Part shown: one piece after another, positions 45,276 through 55,166 of the stretch
Numbering within the stretch: position 1 is the stretch's first letter
How the letters are laid out: each line of letters begins with the position of its first letter
Assembly: GCF_006065315.1 (NCBI RefSeq)
Contig: NZ_CP040749.1
Coordinates: 1,564,501 to 1,628,500, forward strand
Reading direction: 5' to 3'
DNA: 64,000 nt
Source of the DNA: Aureibaculum algae
GTDB lineage: Bacteria; Bacteroidota; Bacteroidia; Flavobacteriales; Flavobacteriaceae
The notes under the pieces: generated by a model
What the model was told of the DNA's origin: nothing
What the model saw: the letters and a program-made list of their open reading frames with translations, nothing else
Database searches by the model: none
Program-made: the position numbers and the translations under genes

Positions 45276-46871
45276 TTAACTTTCTTTTCTTGACTTGATT
45301 GCTGCAAGGTATTTATTTAATTCTTGTTTTACTTTTGGAGCTAAAATTATCAATCCAATCATATTTGGAACCATCATAGCAAATATCATTGCATCTGAAA
45401 AACCTATTACTGATCCAAGACTAGCAGCAGAACCAATTACTACAAAAATACAGAATAATAGTTTGTAAACATATTCCATCTTTTTTGATCTTCCAAAAAG
45501 GTAAGCCCAACCTTGAAATCCATAATATGACCATGAGATCATTGTGCTAAAAGCAAATAATACAACGGCAATAGTTAGAACATAAGGAAACCACGATATT
45601 GCAGATTCAAAAGCTCCAGAGGTTAGTAAAATAGCTTGAGCGTCATTTAAAGAAGCGTTTTCAGCAGTTACATTTCCTGTGATAATTAGTACTAAAGCAG
45701 TCATAGTACACACAACTACAGTGTCGATAAAAGGTTCTAATAATGCAACCATACCTTCAGATGCTGCATATTTTGTTTTAACTGCTGAATGGGCAATTGA
45801 AGCAGAACCAACACCAGCTTCATTTGAGAAAGCTGCACGTCTAAATCCTTGCACTAAAACACCTATTGCACCACCAGCAACCCCTTCAGGGCTAAAGGCA
45901 CCATTAAATATTTGCATAAATGCGGCACCAATCATATCGTAATTAGCGATGATAACGAATAAAGAAGCTGTAACATAAATTACAACCATAAAAGGAACAA
46001 TTTTATCTGTAACCTTTGCTATTTTTTTAATCCCTCCGATTATTACAATTCCTACAAGAACAGCCATTACAATTCCGAACAACCATCCTCTACCATGTAA
46101 AAAAGAGGCATCACCACCAGTAATATTTTCAACGAGTTGAAAAGCCTGATTTACTTGAAACATATTACCACCACCAAAGGATCCGCCAATTACAAATACG
46201 GCAAAAACTCCAGCCAATACTTTACCTAAACCACCAAGACCTTTCGATTTAAGTCCTTTGGTTAAATAGTACATCGGTCCGCCATATACAGTACCATCGG
46301 CTTCAATATCTCTATATTTAACACCAAGTGTACATTCAACAAATTTTGAAGCCATACCTAAAAGTCCGGCAACAATCATCCAAAAGGTAGCACCAGCACC
46401 ACCAATAGAAACGGCTATAGCGACACCAGCAATATTACCTAACCCGACAGTCGCTGAAAGAGCCGCAGTCAACGCTTGAAAGTGAGATACTTCTCCTTCA
46501 TGGCCTTCAACTCTTATGGTATCAGGATTATCTTCTTCATCCGTAAATTCTAGTTTAGCCATTTCAACCTTATGATTTTTTCTCTCTTCAAGGTCGTCGT
46601 ACTTTCCTCTAACAATATTAATTGAAGTCCAAAAACCTCGAACATTTATAAGATTAAAATAGAAAGTAAAATAAGTAGCACCAAGTATAAGTGGGAATAA
46701 TACCCAATAGACTGAAATTTGATCAGTAAAAGGGATTTGATAAAAAATGAACTCAACAAACCAACCCGTAGCATTACCAAAAATGCGATCAATTTTTTCA
46801 TCTACACCTTCTTGTGCAAAAATGGCAATTGGAGTTAACAAAAATATAAAGTTTAGTAGCTTTTTATTCAT
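45276..46871 (-). CDS. Alanine/glycine:cation symporter (AGCS family)
   Basis: A 531-residue inner-membrane carrier with about 10 hydrophobic segments. A preceding signal-like helix (NFIFLLTPIAIFAQ) is present, as in many Bacteroidetes AGCS proteins. Family motifs: ALSATVGLGNIAGVAIAVSI, GGPMYYLTKGL, FRRAAFSNEAGVGSASIAHS. It takes up alanine or glycine with Na+ or H+. A charged insert (EVSHFQALTAALS follows it) is typical of the long form. Confidence 0.92.
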   Translation of the reverse strand: MNKKLLNFIFLLTPIAIFAQEGVDEKIDRIFGNATGWFVEFIFYQIPFTDQISVYWVLFPLILGATYFTFYFNLINVRGFWTSINIVRGKYDDLEERKNHKVEMAKLEFTDEEDNPDTIRVEGHEGEVSHFQALTAALSATVGLGNIAGVAIAVSIGGAGATFWMIVAGLLGMASKFVECTLGVKYRDIEADGTVYGGPMYYLTKGLKSKGLGGLGKVLAGVFAVFVIGGSFGGGNMFQVNQAFQLVENITGGDASFLHGRGWLFGIVMAVLVGIVIIGGIKKIAKVTDKIVPFMVVIYVTASLFVIIANYDMIGAAFMQIFNGAFSPEGVAGGAIGVLVQGFRRAAFSNEAGVGSASIAHSAVKTKYAASEGMVALLEPFIDTVVVCTMTALVLIITGNVTAENASLNDAQAILLTSGAFESAISWFPYVLTIAVVLFAFSTMISWSYYGFQGWAYLFGRSKKMEYVYKLLFCIFVVIGSAASLGSVIGFSDAMIFAMMVPNMIGLIILAPKVKQELNKYLAAIKSRKES

Positions 46872-47040
46872 AATAAATGGAGTTGATTTTTATAATTTAA
46901 TCTGCAATATCTTAAAAAAAATGGAGTTAATGAAAGTTTTAAGAGTAAAAATTATTATTACTTCAACAGGTACCAATTTAAATATGGAAAAAAGTTGTAT
47001 ATTATAGCATAAAATTTAAACTAAATGCCAAATCTAATTT

Positions 47041-47403
47041 ATGAGTAAAAAAACATTAGTCCTTGGTGCTTCTACCAAACCCAGCAGGTATTCTTATGTA
47101 GCCATCAAAAGATTTTTAGAAAAAGATATTGAAGTAAGAGCGATTGGATTAAGAAGTGGGTCAGTGGGGCCAGTTCCAATTGAAACAGATAAGCCCGATT
47201 TTAAAGACATTGATACGGTTACTTTATATTTGAACCCAAGAAGGCAAACAGAGTATTATAATTATATTATATCGTTAAAACCTAAACGGGTAATATTTAA
47301 CCCTGGTGCTGAAAATGAGGAGTTTGTTGAATTGTTAACAAAGAATAATATTAAAGCTGAAGTAGCATGTACTTTAGTAATGTTGTCTGTTGATGCATAT
47401 TAA
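47041..47403 (+). CDS. CoA-binding (Rossmann) domain protein
   Basis: A 120-residue single-domain CoA_binding protein: TLVLGASTKPSRYSYVAIKR at the N-terminus is the dinucleotide-type loop, followed by FKDIDTVTLYLNPRRQ, RVIFNPGAENEEF and AEVACTLVMLSVDAY. Members resemble the N-terminal domain of succinyl-CoA synthetase alpha and YccU; binding of CoA is the only inferred activity. Divergent from the symporter gene. Confidence 0.85.
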   Translation: MSKKTLVLGASTKPSRYSYVAIKRFLEKDIEVRAIGLRSGSVGPVPIETDKPDFKDIDTVTLYLNPRRQTEYYNYIISLKPKRVIFNPGAENEEFVELLTKNNIKAEVACTLVMLSVDAY

Positions 47404-47698
47404 GAGGTCAGAAGGTCACGAGCTTCGAGTTAAATAGTTTCAGTTTTATCTTTGTGTTTTTTTTAAACATATCTTTTTATTAGAATACTTATTTCAAACT
47501 TAAAATTTTTAAGTCCTCAGTCTTCTGGTCTTTTCATACTCAATTTTGAATATCTTGTTTTATTCTTCGGTCTTCCAATGTCAGACTTTTTTATTTTACT
47601 TATAATAAATATGTCCGAATTTATCTTCAAACGATAATTTCGGACTTTTTTGAAATACAGTTCTGTAGTTTTATTGTATAATTTTAAAAAAGAACTTT
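47404..47698. other. Intergenic stretch with terminator
   Basis: About 295 bp without a gene. It has loosely repeated short words (GGTCAGAAGGTC, CAGTCTTCTGGTC, TCGGTCTTCC, GTCAGACTTTTTT) that suggest decayed palindromic repeats, and it ends in a strong hairpin at 47613-47651. Confidence 0.6.
47613..47651 (+). terminator. Strong hairpin terminator
   Basis: GTCCGAATTTATC (47613-47625) pairs with GATAATTTCGGAC (47633-47645) and is followed by TTTTTT. It is about 210 bp beyond the CoA-binding gene and 48 bp before the barrel gene; it may end transcription from the former and insulate the latter. Confidence 0.75.
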
Positions 47699-48235
47699 AT
47701 GAAGTATTTAATTGTTGTTTTATTTCTTGTATTTCCATTATCGTTATTGTCTCAAAACAACGGCGAATCTTTTCATTTGAATTCAATGGCCATCTCTCCT
47801 GGGATTTATTTTGATAATAGTACATCTGGTCTGGTAATAAACGGAGAATTAAGTTTCGCTTACAAAAGTAATTTATTTACTTTTTCGGCTACCACGGGTA
47901 GCGAAGTGAATTTTTTTGATAATCACGATAATTTCTATTCTTTAAATTTATTATATGGTAGAGAGTTTTCTATGGGGCGTAAATTTATAATTGATGCACA
48001 TGCTGGCATCGGATATTTTTCATTTAAATCAACTAGGTATCATTGGGAAGGTGATGAAAGTATATTGATTGATAGTCCAAGGAATACAATAGGTTTACCT
48101 GTATCTGCTAGAGTTAGGTATAAATTTAATGATCTTATTTCCTTAGGATTAAAATTTGAGGAGAATTTCAATTCGGTTAACTCTGTTTTTAATACTGGGA
48201 TTATTGTACAATGGAATTTTAAAAAGCGGAAATAA
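47699..48235 (+). CDS. Outer-membrane beta-barrel protein
   Basis: A 178-residue protein with a signal peptide (YLIVVLFLVFPLSLLSQ) and alternating hydrophobic strands (LFTFSATTGSEVNFF, FIIDAHAGIGYFSF, VSARVRYKFNDLISLGLKF, FNTGIIVQWNFKKRK) of a small 8-stranded barrel. No specific family is recognised. The stop codon is immediately followed by a second barrel gene in the same frame. Confidence 0.75.
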   Translation: MKYLIVVLFLVFPLSLLSQNNGESFHLNSMAISPGIYFDNSTSGLVINGELSFAYKSNLFTFSATTGSEVNFFDNHDNFYSLNLLYGREFSMGRKFIIDAHAGIGYFSFKSTRYHWEGDESILIDSPRNTIGLPVSARVRYKFNDLISLGLKFEENFNSVNSVFNTGIIVQWNFKKRK

Positions 48236-48856
48236 AGAAACGATTATTTATTTTACTTAATATTTTCAATTAACTCCTATTCACAATCAGATAGTATGGT
48301 TAATTCAAGTAAAACTTCGTTTTTATTAGTTGAATATGGAAATAATGAAGTGAATTCAAAAACCCAAATTCATTTTGGAATTGGAGCTGAATATTCTTTA
48401 ACAAAGAAAAGTAGTTTCACCATTAGAGTTAAATATTTTAAAACTGGAATTGACCATTTTGCAGCTGGTTATGGTAGTTTTTTTAGTATACCCTCCACGA
48501 CTTTTTTGTATGAAGGGGAGGTTTTAAAAGTACCTATAAATTACAAATTTGGAGGTAAACTATTTTTTAATGGATTAAACTATTTTGTGGCTGCCGGTCC
48601 AGCCTTAAACATAACAGTAAAAGAAGAGGTAATCGAAGTTTATAATTTAACCGCTAGTAAGCATAAAACTTATTTTAATTTAAACACTTCTGTAGGTTTA
48701 CTATATGATGTAAGTCCCAAGTTAGTAGTATCTCTTTCCCTTGAAACTTACCGTTTTGGGAATGAAAAAACAGAAGAAGTAGTAGGGTTCATTTTTTCAT
48801 CAGGGCTGGAGACAGATGAGGGCTTGATAAATATTGGGGTACGGTTTAAATTATAA
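48236..48856 (+). pseudogene. Second beta-barrel protein with damaged N-terminus
   Basis: The mature part (about 180 residues from 48296: FGIGAEYSLTKKSSFTIRVK, YFVAAGPALNITV, ETYRFGN..., INIGVRFKL) is a barrel like its neighbour. Upstream, the expected signal peptide is split over two frames: KKRLFILLNIFN then a stop in one frame, and INSYSQSDS in the other; the start position reads ATA rather than ATG. The ATG at 48296 has no signal peptide before it. I infer a start-codon change plus a one-base indel. Alternatively it is made without export, which would be odd for a barrel. Confidence 0.6.
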
Positions 48857-48948
48857 AAAGGTTGTCCGATATTATCCAAATTGGATGTTTACGGATTTTT
48901 ATTAAATACAACTTACTAATTTTATAATGTAATTCTAAAATAAATATT

Positions 48949-49566
48949 ATGAAGAATCTAAAAAAGTTTATGATGCTATTATTAGCACTTGTTTTGTTCA
49001 CATCTGGCTCATGCAGTGATGATGAAGATTTTATGCTACCGACCATTACTCAAACTGGTGAAAATACTTTTGGCTGTTATATAGATGGTAAGCTGTTTTA
49101 TCCTAGGGATGGCACTGGAACTTTAGACGGTTTCAGTGGAGCTAAGGGGTTGCAATTGACAGGTACAGGTACAGGTCCAAATTATATTTCTCATGATTTA
49201 GACGTAGGTAATTTTCAAGGTGGCAGACCTATCAATTTTTTTGTTTTACACGTTCACGATTTGGCACAAAATGAAGAAGGGGAATATTTATTTAAAGTAT
49301 CTAATTTCGAAGATGGCATAGATAGTCCTGGTTACACACATTTATATGTCAGAGCCTATGACTATAGATCAGGTGGTTTTAAATGGTACGGTTCTACCGA
49401 AAATTCAGGATCAGTAATAATATCTAAATATGACATTGATAATAGAATTCTTTCGGGTACTTTTTCGGGTATTTTAACTGAAGAAGGTGGAACGAATACT
49501 GTAGAAATAACCGATGGACGCTTCGATATCAACTGGAGTACTTTACCTGACACAAAGTTTCCGTAA
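48949..49566 (+). CDS. Outer-membrane-type lipoprotein, DUF6252-like
   Basis: A 205-residue lipoprotein: signal ends LVLFTSGSC followed by SDDEDF, the acidic sorting signal seen in Bacteroidetes surface lipoproteins. The mature part is beta-rich (NTFGCYIDGKLFYPRDGTG, SGTFSGILTEEGGTNTVEIT, DGRFDINW), which resembles DUF6252 proteins. Its role is unknown. It precedes the secreted lipase-like gene by 83 bp. Confidence 0.75.
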   Translation: MKNLKKFMMLLLALVLFTSGSCSDDEDFMLPTITQTGENTFGCYIDGKLFYPRDGTGTLDGFSGAKGLQLTGTGTGPNYISHDLDVGNFQGGRPINFFVLHVHDLAQNEEGEYLFKVSNFEDGIDSPGYTHLYVRAYDYRSGGFKWYGSTENSGSVIISKYDIDNRILSGTFSGILTEEGGTNTVEITDGRFDINWSTLPDTKFP

Positions 49567-49649
49567 AAAAAAAAGGCAGTTGCTACCAACAACCGCCAAT
49601 TCAATAGATCAATAAATCTTATTATTAATCATTTAAACATTACAAAATT

Positions 49650-52600
49650 ATGAAAAAACAACTACTTCTCAGTATCGTATTTCTAATTGGGATAATATCA
49701 GAAGCACAAATTGTCCCAATTGATAAAAAAGAGAGCTTGGACCATCGGTTGTCAAACATTGACCTATCTTCTGTAAACTCTGGCATAATTTACGAACGTG
49801 TTACACCCTATGCCAATTTATATAATTTCAATAAATCAAAGGAATTTAACACAGCAACCAAAGAGTATATGGTACAAGCCATGAGTGAATTACATCGGGC
49901 AAGTAATCAAACTATGTTTGTGTCTGCAAACGGTTTAAAAGAACGCATCTACAATACCGTAGCTAAAAATGAAGTCGATATTGCCATACTAAATGCCGAC
50001 TTTGACATATTGAATTATAACGAAAAAGAACCTAATAAAGGAGGATTGTTATTTGATGCAAATACCCAAAAATTTAGCCAGATAAAAGAGAAGCCCAGCT
50101 TTTTTCCTTTTCACACCACGGTTATAGCGGCTATGAAAAATAAAGTAGTTGGTAATAGTATTACCTTTAATATAAAAAATGACCTGTTTTTTAATAAAGC
50201 AAATGAAAATAAACAGATAAAAACCCTTAAAGCTGATTTTGGTAACGGTAAACAACATATCTTGATCAATGATTATAATCTAAAAAAGCAACAAATATCT
50301 ATACTGTATAGACCATCGCAGGAAGGAGAGCTTACTATAATTTTTAATATTACCTATAAGGATAATAATGTTGTTACAACTAAGGCTAAATTAAAGCTAA
50401 AATACGCTTCTGGGCAGTTTAAGAAGTTAGCTAATGTAAACTGCGATACCGACAGATTAAAAGATGACCACTTTATTATTTCCGACTATTCATTTAAAGG
50501 TTATGAAGAATCATTCGCGTTTAATGGGAGGAGTGATTATCGTATTTTTTACGATAAAAATAATAACGATAAAGTATTAAATAAGCCCCTTATAATTATT
50601 GATGGCTTTGACCCTCAAGATAAAAGAAAAATACTGCGTTGCGATTATGATTTTTACAGGGAAGGAAAAGATAGGGCGGTTGAAGATGTAATGTTGTATT
50701 ATGATAGTTTTGGAATAAGGAAGGAATTAATAGAAGAATTGAGATTAAAAGGATATGACGTTATCATCGTTAATAATACGAACTACTGTGTGCAGGTAGC
50801 AGCACCGCACGCCATACGCACGGACCTTTATGACGAAGAAAACAACCGCTGTACACAACCGGGTTGGAATCTTATTGATGGAGGTGCTGACTATATTGAG
50901 CGTAATGGTTTAAACTTGGTTAGTCTTATCCAACATATAAACACTGCCTTGGCCACCAATGGGAGTAATGAAGAGTTAGTTATTGTTGGTCCAAGTATGG
51001 GAGGACAAATAAGTCGTTATGCCTTGGCATACATGGAAAAGAATCAAATGCCACATAGGACGCGACTATGGGTAAGTGTAGATAGTCCACATCTAGGGGC
51101 TAACATACCGATGGGTGCCCAAGCTCTATTGAATTTATTAAAAGAAGATGGAAATGATAAAGCTACTGAATTTTATGAAAAACAATTGGGCTCGGTAGCA
51201 GCTAGACAACAACTAATTGAGTTTCATCAACAAAGTGGGGGGAATTATCATCTGGTCAATCAAGACAACTTGAATGGAAGAGTAGCTAGTCAGGGTTTTC
51301 CAAGTGATGATGGCTCGGAATTTTATCGTAACTATTATAATAACCTACAAAATAATGGTTTGGAAGGTTCGGATGGTTATCCACAAAACTTAAGGAAAAT
51401 AGCTTTAGTAAATGGTTCGCTTACAGGTTCTAAAGACCTTAAAGATAACGCAACGGGAAACGTTTTTGGTGCGTACGACGCCAACAGTACACAGACTGTT
51501 AATATTAGAGGGTTCAATAAGGTATGTGTTATTGGGTGTTGGGATGTTCATACAGCAAGTATGGAATCTCATATAATGCCATATAATGGGGCGGATGAAA
51601 GAATTGCACGTTTTAAAAAAGGTTTTAATGATAGAACCACGCGTTCACCAAATATAAATTCAAGAGGCACTATGGATATTGTCCCTGGAGGCTTTTTTAA
51701 TGCTTATGATGAAATACACACTGCTATAATGGGTGAATCTTTCGATGGGGATTGGGGTGTGAGTACTATGGGAATGAATTTAGGCTTTTATGTTAATGAT
51801 TGGGGCATTGGATTATTCTTTGATGAGAAAACTACAAGATTGGAATCCATAAAAAATTCTAGATTTGGTTCTTTTATCCCGACTTTCTCAGCAATAGCAC
51901 ACAAAAATCCAAATCAGAATTGGAACAATCCATTAAATCGTAATCTTGTGTGTACAAATGAAACTTATTTTGACAGCTATTATGGTGAGGTTGAAAATAC
52001 GCAGCACACCAGTTTTAATGATAAAAGCGTGGAGTGGTTCTTCAAAGAATTAGATAAAGTTCCTCAGCCACCAACCGTTTATTTAAAAAATAGTGATATC
52101 AGCGGAAACAATAATTTATGTGCCGGTGAAACGGAAACTTATACTATAGACCCTTGTAAAGTGTCAGGTACAATTAACTGGCAGGTATCATCACAATTAC
52201 AAGTTATAAGCTCGACCAGTACAAGTGTAACGGTAAAGCCAGTTGGTTCACCAAATTCTTCAGGTGCTTATGTAAAAGCAGTTATGCCTTACACGAGTAT
52301 TACAAAGAATATAGCTTTAAAAGTAATCTTACCTTTAGATATTCGGTTAAGAACGCCTAATACCAATGCTCCAATATATGTATTGTGCGATGCTCAACCC
52401 AACTATATTCAAGTAAAACATGATTTTGATGAAGATATAGACGATTGGCAATGGAATGTAAGCGGTGCAATCATAACCTATAATTCTAATGATTCAAATA
52501 ACAATTCTGTTGTTAGTATTCGACCAATATCAAGCAATCCGATTATCAAGGTAAAAGCCCATAATGCCTGTGGATGGTCAGATTGGGTAGATTTGGGTGT

Positions 52601-52883
52601 TGGTGTTATGCCTTGCGGTAATAAAGCATTTTCTGTATATCCAAATCCTGTTTCTGATATATTGACAATTGAAAAAGTAAATACAATTGAAAAAGGTGCT
52701 ATTTCATGGAGGCCTAAAGAGATGTATGCTTATGAAATCTATAATATAAGTAAAAAACAAATTGCTAAGGGTAAATTAGAAAATTTAACAGCAATTAATA
52801 TTTCGGGATTTCGAACCGGGGTGTATATTTTAAAAATATTAAAAGGTAAGAATGAGGAAACACATCAAATTATTATCGATTAA
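49650..52883 (+). CDS. Secreted lipase-like alpha/beta hydrolase with T9SS sorting domain
   Basis: A 1077-residue exported protein: signal peptide (QLLLSIVFLIGIISEAQ), an N-terminal beta-rich region to ~300, then an alpha/beta-hydrolase with LIIIDGFDPQDKR, the nucleophile elbow VIVGPSMGGQISRYAL (Ser ~448) and VSVDSPHLGANIP. After ~820 come Ig/PKD-like segments, and the last ~85 residues are a type A type-IX sorting domain (FSVYPNPVSDILTIEK, FRTGVYILKI). It is therefore delivered to the surface or medium by the T9SS. Substrate probably a lipid or ester. Confidence 0.85.
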   Translation: MKKQLLLSIVFLIGIISEAQIVPIDKKESLDHRLSNIDLSSVNSGIIYERVTPYANLYNFNKSKEFNTATKEYMVQAMSELHRASNQTMFVSANGLKERIYNTVAKNEVDIAILNADFDILNYNEKEPNKGGLLFDANTQKFSQIKEKPSFFPFHTTVIAAMKNKVVGNSITFNIKNDLFFNKANENKQIKTLKADFGNGKQHILINDYNLKKQQISILYRPSQEGELTIIFNITYKDNNVVTTKAKLKLKYASGQFKKLANVNCDTDRLKDDHFIISDYSFKGYEESFAFNGRSDYRIFYDKNNNDKVLNKPLIIIDGFDPQDKRKILRCDYDFYREGKDRAVEDVMLYYDSFGIRKELIEELRLKGYDVIIVNNTNYCVQVAAPHAIRTDLYDEENNRCTQPGWNLIDGGADYIERNGLNLVSLIQHINTALATNGSNEELVIVGPSMGGQISRYALAYMEKNQMPHRTRLWVSVDSPHLGANIPMGAQALLNLLKEDGNDKATEFYEKQLGSVAARQQLIEFHQQSGGNYHLVNQDNLNGRVASQGFPSDDGSEFYRNYYNNLQNNGLEGSDGYPQNLRKIALVNGSLTGSKDLKDNATGNVFGAYDANSTQTVNIRGFNKVCVIGCWDVHTASMESHIMPYNGADERIARFKKGFNDRTTRSPNINSRGTMDIVPGGFFNAYDEIHTAIMGESFDGDWGVSTMGMNLGFYVNDWGIGLFFDEKTTRLESIKNSRFGSFIPTFSAIAHKNPNQNWNNPLNRNLVCTNETYFDSYYGEVENTQHTSFNDKSVEWFFKELDKVPQPPTVYLKNSDISGNNNLCAGETETYTIDPCKVSGTINWQVSSQLQVISSTSTSVTVKPVGSPNSSGAYVKAVMPYTSITKNIALKVILPLDIRLRTPNTNAPIYVLCDAQPNYIQVKHDFDEDIDDWQWNVSGAIITYNSNDSNNNSVVSIRPISSNPIIKVKAHNACGWSDWVDLGVGVMPCGNKAFSVYPNPVSDILTIEKVNTIEKGAISWRPKEMYAYEIYNISKKQIAKGKLENLTAINISGFRTGVYILKILKGKNEETHQIIID

Positions 52884-52907
52884 GAACTCTAAAATAAGTG
52901 ATTATTT

Positions 52908-52939
52908 AAAAACCGCTACAATCTTTGAAGCGGTTTTTT
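52908..52939 (+). terminator. Rho-independent terminator after lipase-like gene
   Basis: AAAACCGCT (52908-52916) pairs with AGCGGTTTT (52929-52937), followed by a T-run, 25 bp beyond the stop. Confidence 0.85.
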
Positions 52940-53059
52940 CTATTGGATTTGTATGTTTTTAAATGAATTTGGTATATCTTTAATGCTTATAATTAGGAGT
53001 TTTAATTTGTCGCTAACTTAGAAAGAAATAATTTATTATTCCTTGGTACCAATCAAAAT

Positions 53060-54229
53060 ATGCAATCCAACGGTTTTAACTTGTTGAACATACTTCTTAT
53101 TGCCGGTGTCATTCAGGGATTTTTATTTAACATAATTACCTTTTTTAAAAATAAATTATCAAACAAAGCAATACTGTTTTTAAACCTGACAGTTTTTTTT
53201 CTTTCAGCTAATAATTTACAGGCATGGTTGATAAATAAGAATTTTATTTCCAGCAATTTTTATATAAAGTACATGCAAATTCCTTGGTACTTTTTTTTAG
53301 TACCCATGTTTTATTTGTTTTTGATCAATTACTTGAAATTTAACAAAAGGTATAAATTTTTCCTTGTATTTTCAATTGTTCTATTTGCAGTGGCCGTAAT
53401 AACAAGACTAGTTTTATTGATCTATTTAAATACTCATGATTATAGCCAAGTATATATTGATGGTTTTATTAATCAATACAATTTAATTGAAGAGACCGTC
53501 ATATTTGTATATAGTATTTCAATTTTTTATTATTCGGTTTATATCATTTTTACTTATAAAAAAGAACTTCTCTATATCTTAAATTTTGACAATTTGAATT
53601 GGATTAAGTTTTTTCTTTTTTTCTCTATGGGGTTGGTTTTATTGTGGATAATTGCTCTTTATAAGAGTCACGAACTTTCAAAATTTAATCCATCAAAATA
53701 TTATGACCCTATAAGAATTAGTATATCGATTCTAATATATTGGTTGGGCTATCATGGTACTAATCAACTGCGATTTGTAAATAATAGAATATTCATTAGA
53801 AACCAAATAAGAAGCCGGATAGCTGTAAATCAACCTGTTAAAATACGTAATGAAGATGGTGTTGATGACAAAAAACAACAGGCTCAATTTATAGAAATCG
53901 ATAGTTATATTAATAATACCAAAAAATTTACAGATGCAAAGTTGAGTTTAGAATCTTTAGCTGAAGAGTTAAAAATTAGCACAAGTTTTCTATCATCAAT
54001 TATAAATAAAGGAAATAAAACCAGTTTTACCGATTATATCAATGATTATCGTGTAAATCAAGCAAAAGAACTTTTAAAAGATGTAGAGTATGCAAACTAT
54101 AAAATATTAAGTATTGGAATGGAATCGGGTTTTAATTCTAAATCTACATTTTATTCGGCATTTAAAAAGCATACAGGTATAACCCCCGTGCAGTATAAAA
54201 AATCAGTGCTTAATTTTGATGAGCAATAA
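53060..54229 (+). CDS. Membrane-bound AraC-family transcription regulator
   Basis: A 389-residue protein: about seven hydrophobic helices in residues 1-240 (LNILLIAGVIQGFLFNIITF, FFLVPMFYLFLINYLKF and others), then a cytoplasmic AraC/XylS double helix-turn-helix at ~290-385 (LSLESLAEELKISTSFLSSI, ESGFNSKSTFYSAFKKHTGI followed by TPVQYKK). Such membrane AraC proteins sense an envelope or small-molecule signal. Its last 20 bp overlap the convergent rnz. Target genes are unknown. Confidence 0.88.
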   Translation: MQSNGFNLLNILLIAGVIQGFLFNIITFFKNKLSNKAILFLNLTVFFLSANNLQAWLINKNFISSNFYIKYMQIPWYFFLVPMFYLFLINYLKFNKRYKFFLVFSIVLFAVAVITRLVLLIYLNTHDYSQVYIDGFINQYNLIEETVIFVYSISIFYYSVYIIFTYKKELLYILNFDNLNWIKFFLFFSMGLVLLWIIALYKSHELSKFNPSKYYDPIRISISILIYWLGYHGTNQLRFVNNRIFIRNQIRSRIAVNQPVKIRNEDGVDDKKQQAQFIEIDSYINNTKKFTDAKLSLESLAEELKISTSFLSSIINKGNKTSFTDYINDYRVNQAKELLKDVEYANYKILSIGMESGFNSKSTFYSAFKKHTGITPVQYKKSVLNFDEQ

Positions 54230-55166
54230 TTAGCTCATCGGGAATTTTACTATCAATTTTAATCGTTTTTCCTTCTTTTGCCAATGTCACATTGTCAAAA
54301 ACAGTTTCCGCTTCCTCTTTAAATAGATTGAGATCTTCATATCTACTAGAATAATGACCAAGTATCAATTGACCTACTTTTGCTTCTTTGGCTATTTTAG
54401 CTGCTTCTTCTGCAGTGGAGTGTTTCGTTCTAACAGCAGTTTCTTGTCTGTCTTTTAAAAAAGTTGATTCATGGTATAACAAATCAACCTTCTTTATTAT
54501 TGAAGTTATCTCTGGTTTGTAAACGGTGTCGCTACAAAAAGCATAGCTGAGTGGTTTATTTGGGTTAAATGTAAGTTGCTCATTAGTTATTACTTGACCA
54601 TCAGCTTTTACAAAATCTTTACCATATTTTAAATTCTGATAATCACAAATTTCAATTTCAGAATGTTTTTTAATGGCGTTCATGTTTAATTTTCTTTCAC
54701 CAACTTTTTCTTTGAATAAATAGCCATTGGTATACACACGATGTTCTAATGGAATTGTATATACTTCCATTTTGTCATCTTCAAAAATGAGTTCACTATT
54801 AGGGCTATTAAGCTCATGAAATATTATCTCAAACTGAGGCCAAGAGTTACTGGTTTTCAATTGTAACATTATAATCTCTTTTAACCCAGTAGGGGCATAA
54901 ATATGTAAATCATTTTTACGATTTAATAGCCCAAATGTTGAAATTAAGCCTATGAGTCCGAAAAAATGATCACCATGTAAATGAGAAATAAAGATATGAC
55001 CAATGGTCGAAAATTTAATTTTATATTTTCGCAATTGCACCTGAGTTCCTTCACCACAATCAATTAAAAACCGTCTGTTATTAATTTCTAAATATTGTGA
55101 TGTTGGATGTGCAAATGTTCTTGGTGTGGCTGAATGACAGCCTAATATGGTCAAACTAATGCTCAC
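54210..55166 (-). CDS. rnz: Ribonuclease Z
   Basis: tRNA 3' processing endonuclease of the metallo-beta-lactamase fold, 318 residues. It has LTILGCHSATPRTFAHPTSQ, the metal motif FISHLHGDHFFGL, SYAFCSDTVY with the bridging Asp, LYHESTF and KHSTAEEAAKIAKEA with LILGHYSSRYED. The short bacterial form (RNase Z-S). Its ATG overlaps the stop of the upstream gene by 4 bp. Confidence 0.95.
   Translation of the reverse strand: MSISLTILGCHSATPRTFAHPTSQYLEINNRRFLIDCGEGTQVQLRKYKIKFSTIGHIFISHLHGDHFFGLIGLISTFGLLNRKNDLHIYAPTGLKEIIMLQLKTSNSWPQFEIIFHELNSPNSELIFEDDKMEVYTIPLEHRVYTNGYLFKEKVGERKLNMNAIKKHSEIEICDYQNLKYGKDFVKADGQVITNEQLTFNPNKPLSYAFCSDTVYKPEITSIIKKVDLLYHESTFLKDRQETAVRTKHSTAEEAAKIAKEAKVGQLILGHYSSRYEDLNLFKEEAETVFDNVTLAKEGKTIKIDSKIPDELIIAHQN

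Noticed and set aside
49567..49600. GGCagTTG...CAAccGCC hairpin after the DUF6252-like lipoprotein gene
   Set aside because: The stem has internal mismatches and no T-run follows, so I do not call a terminator.
53009..53017. GTCGCTAAC, identical to the 9-bp cassette boundary word
   Set aside because: It lies alone upstream of the AraC gene with no mirror copy, repeat or palindrome nearby, so I take it as chance.
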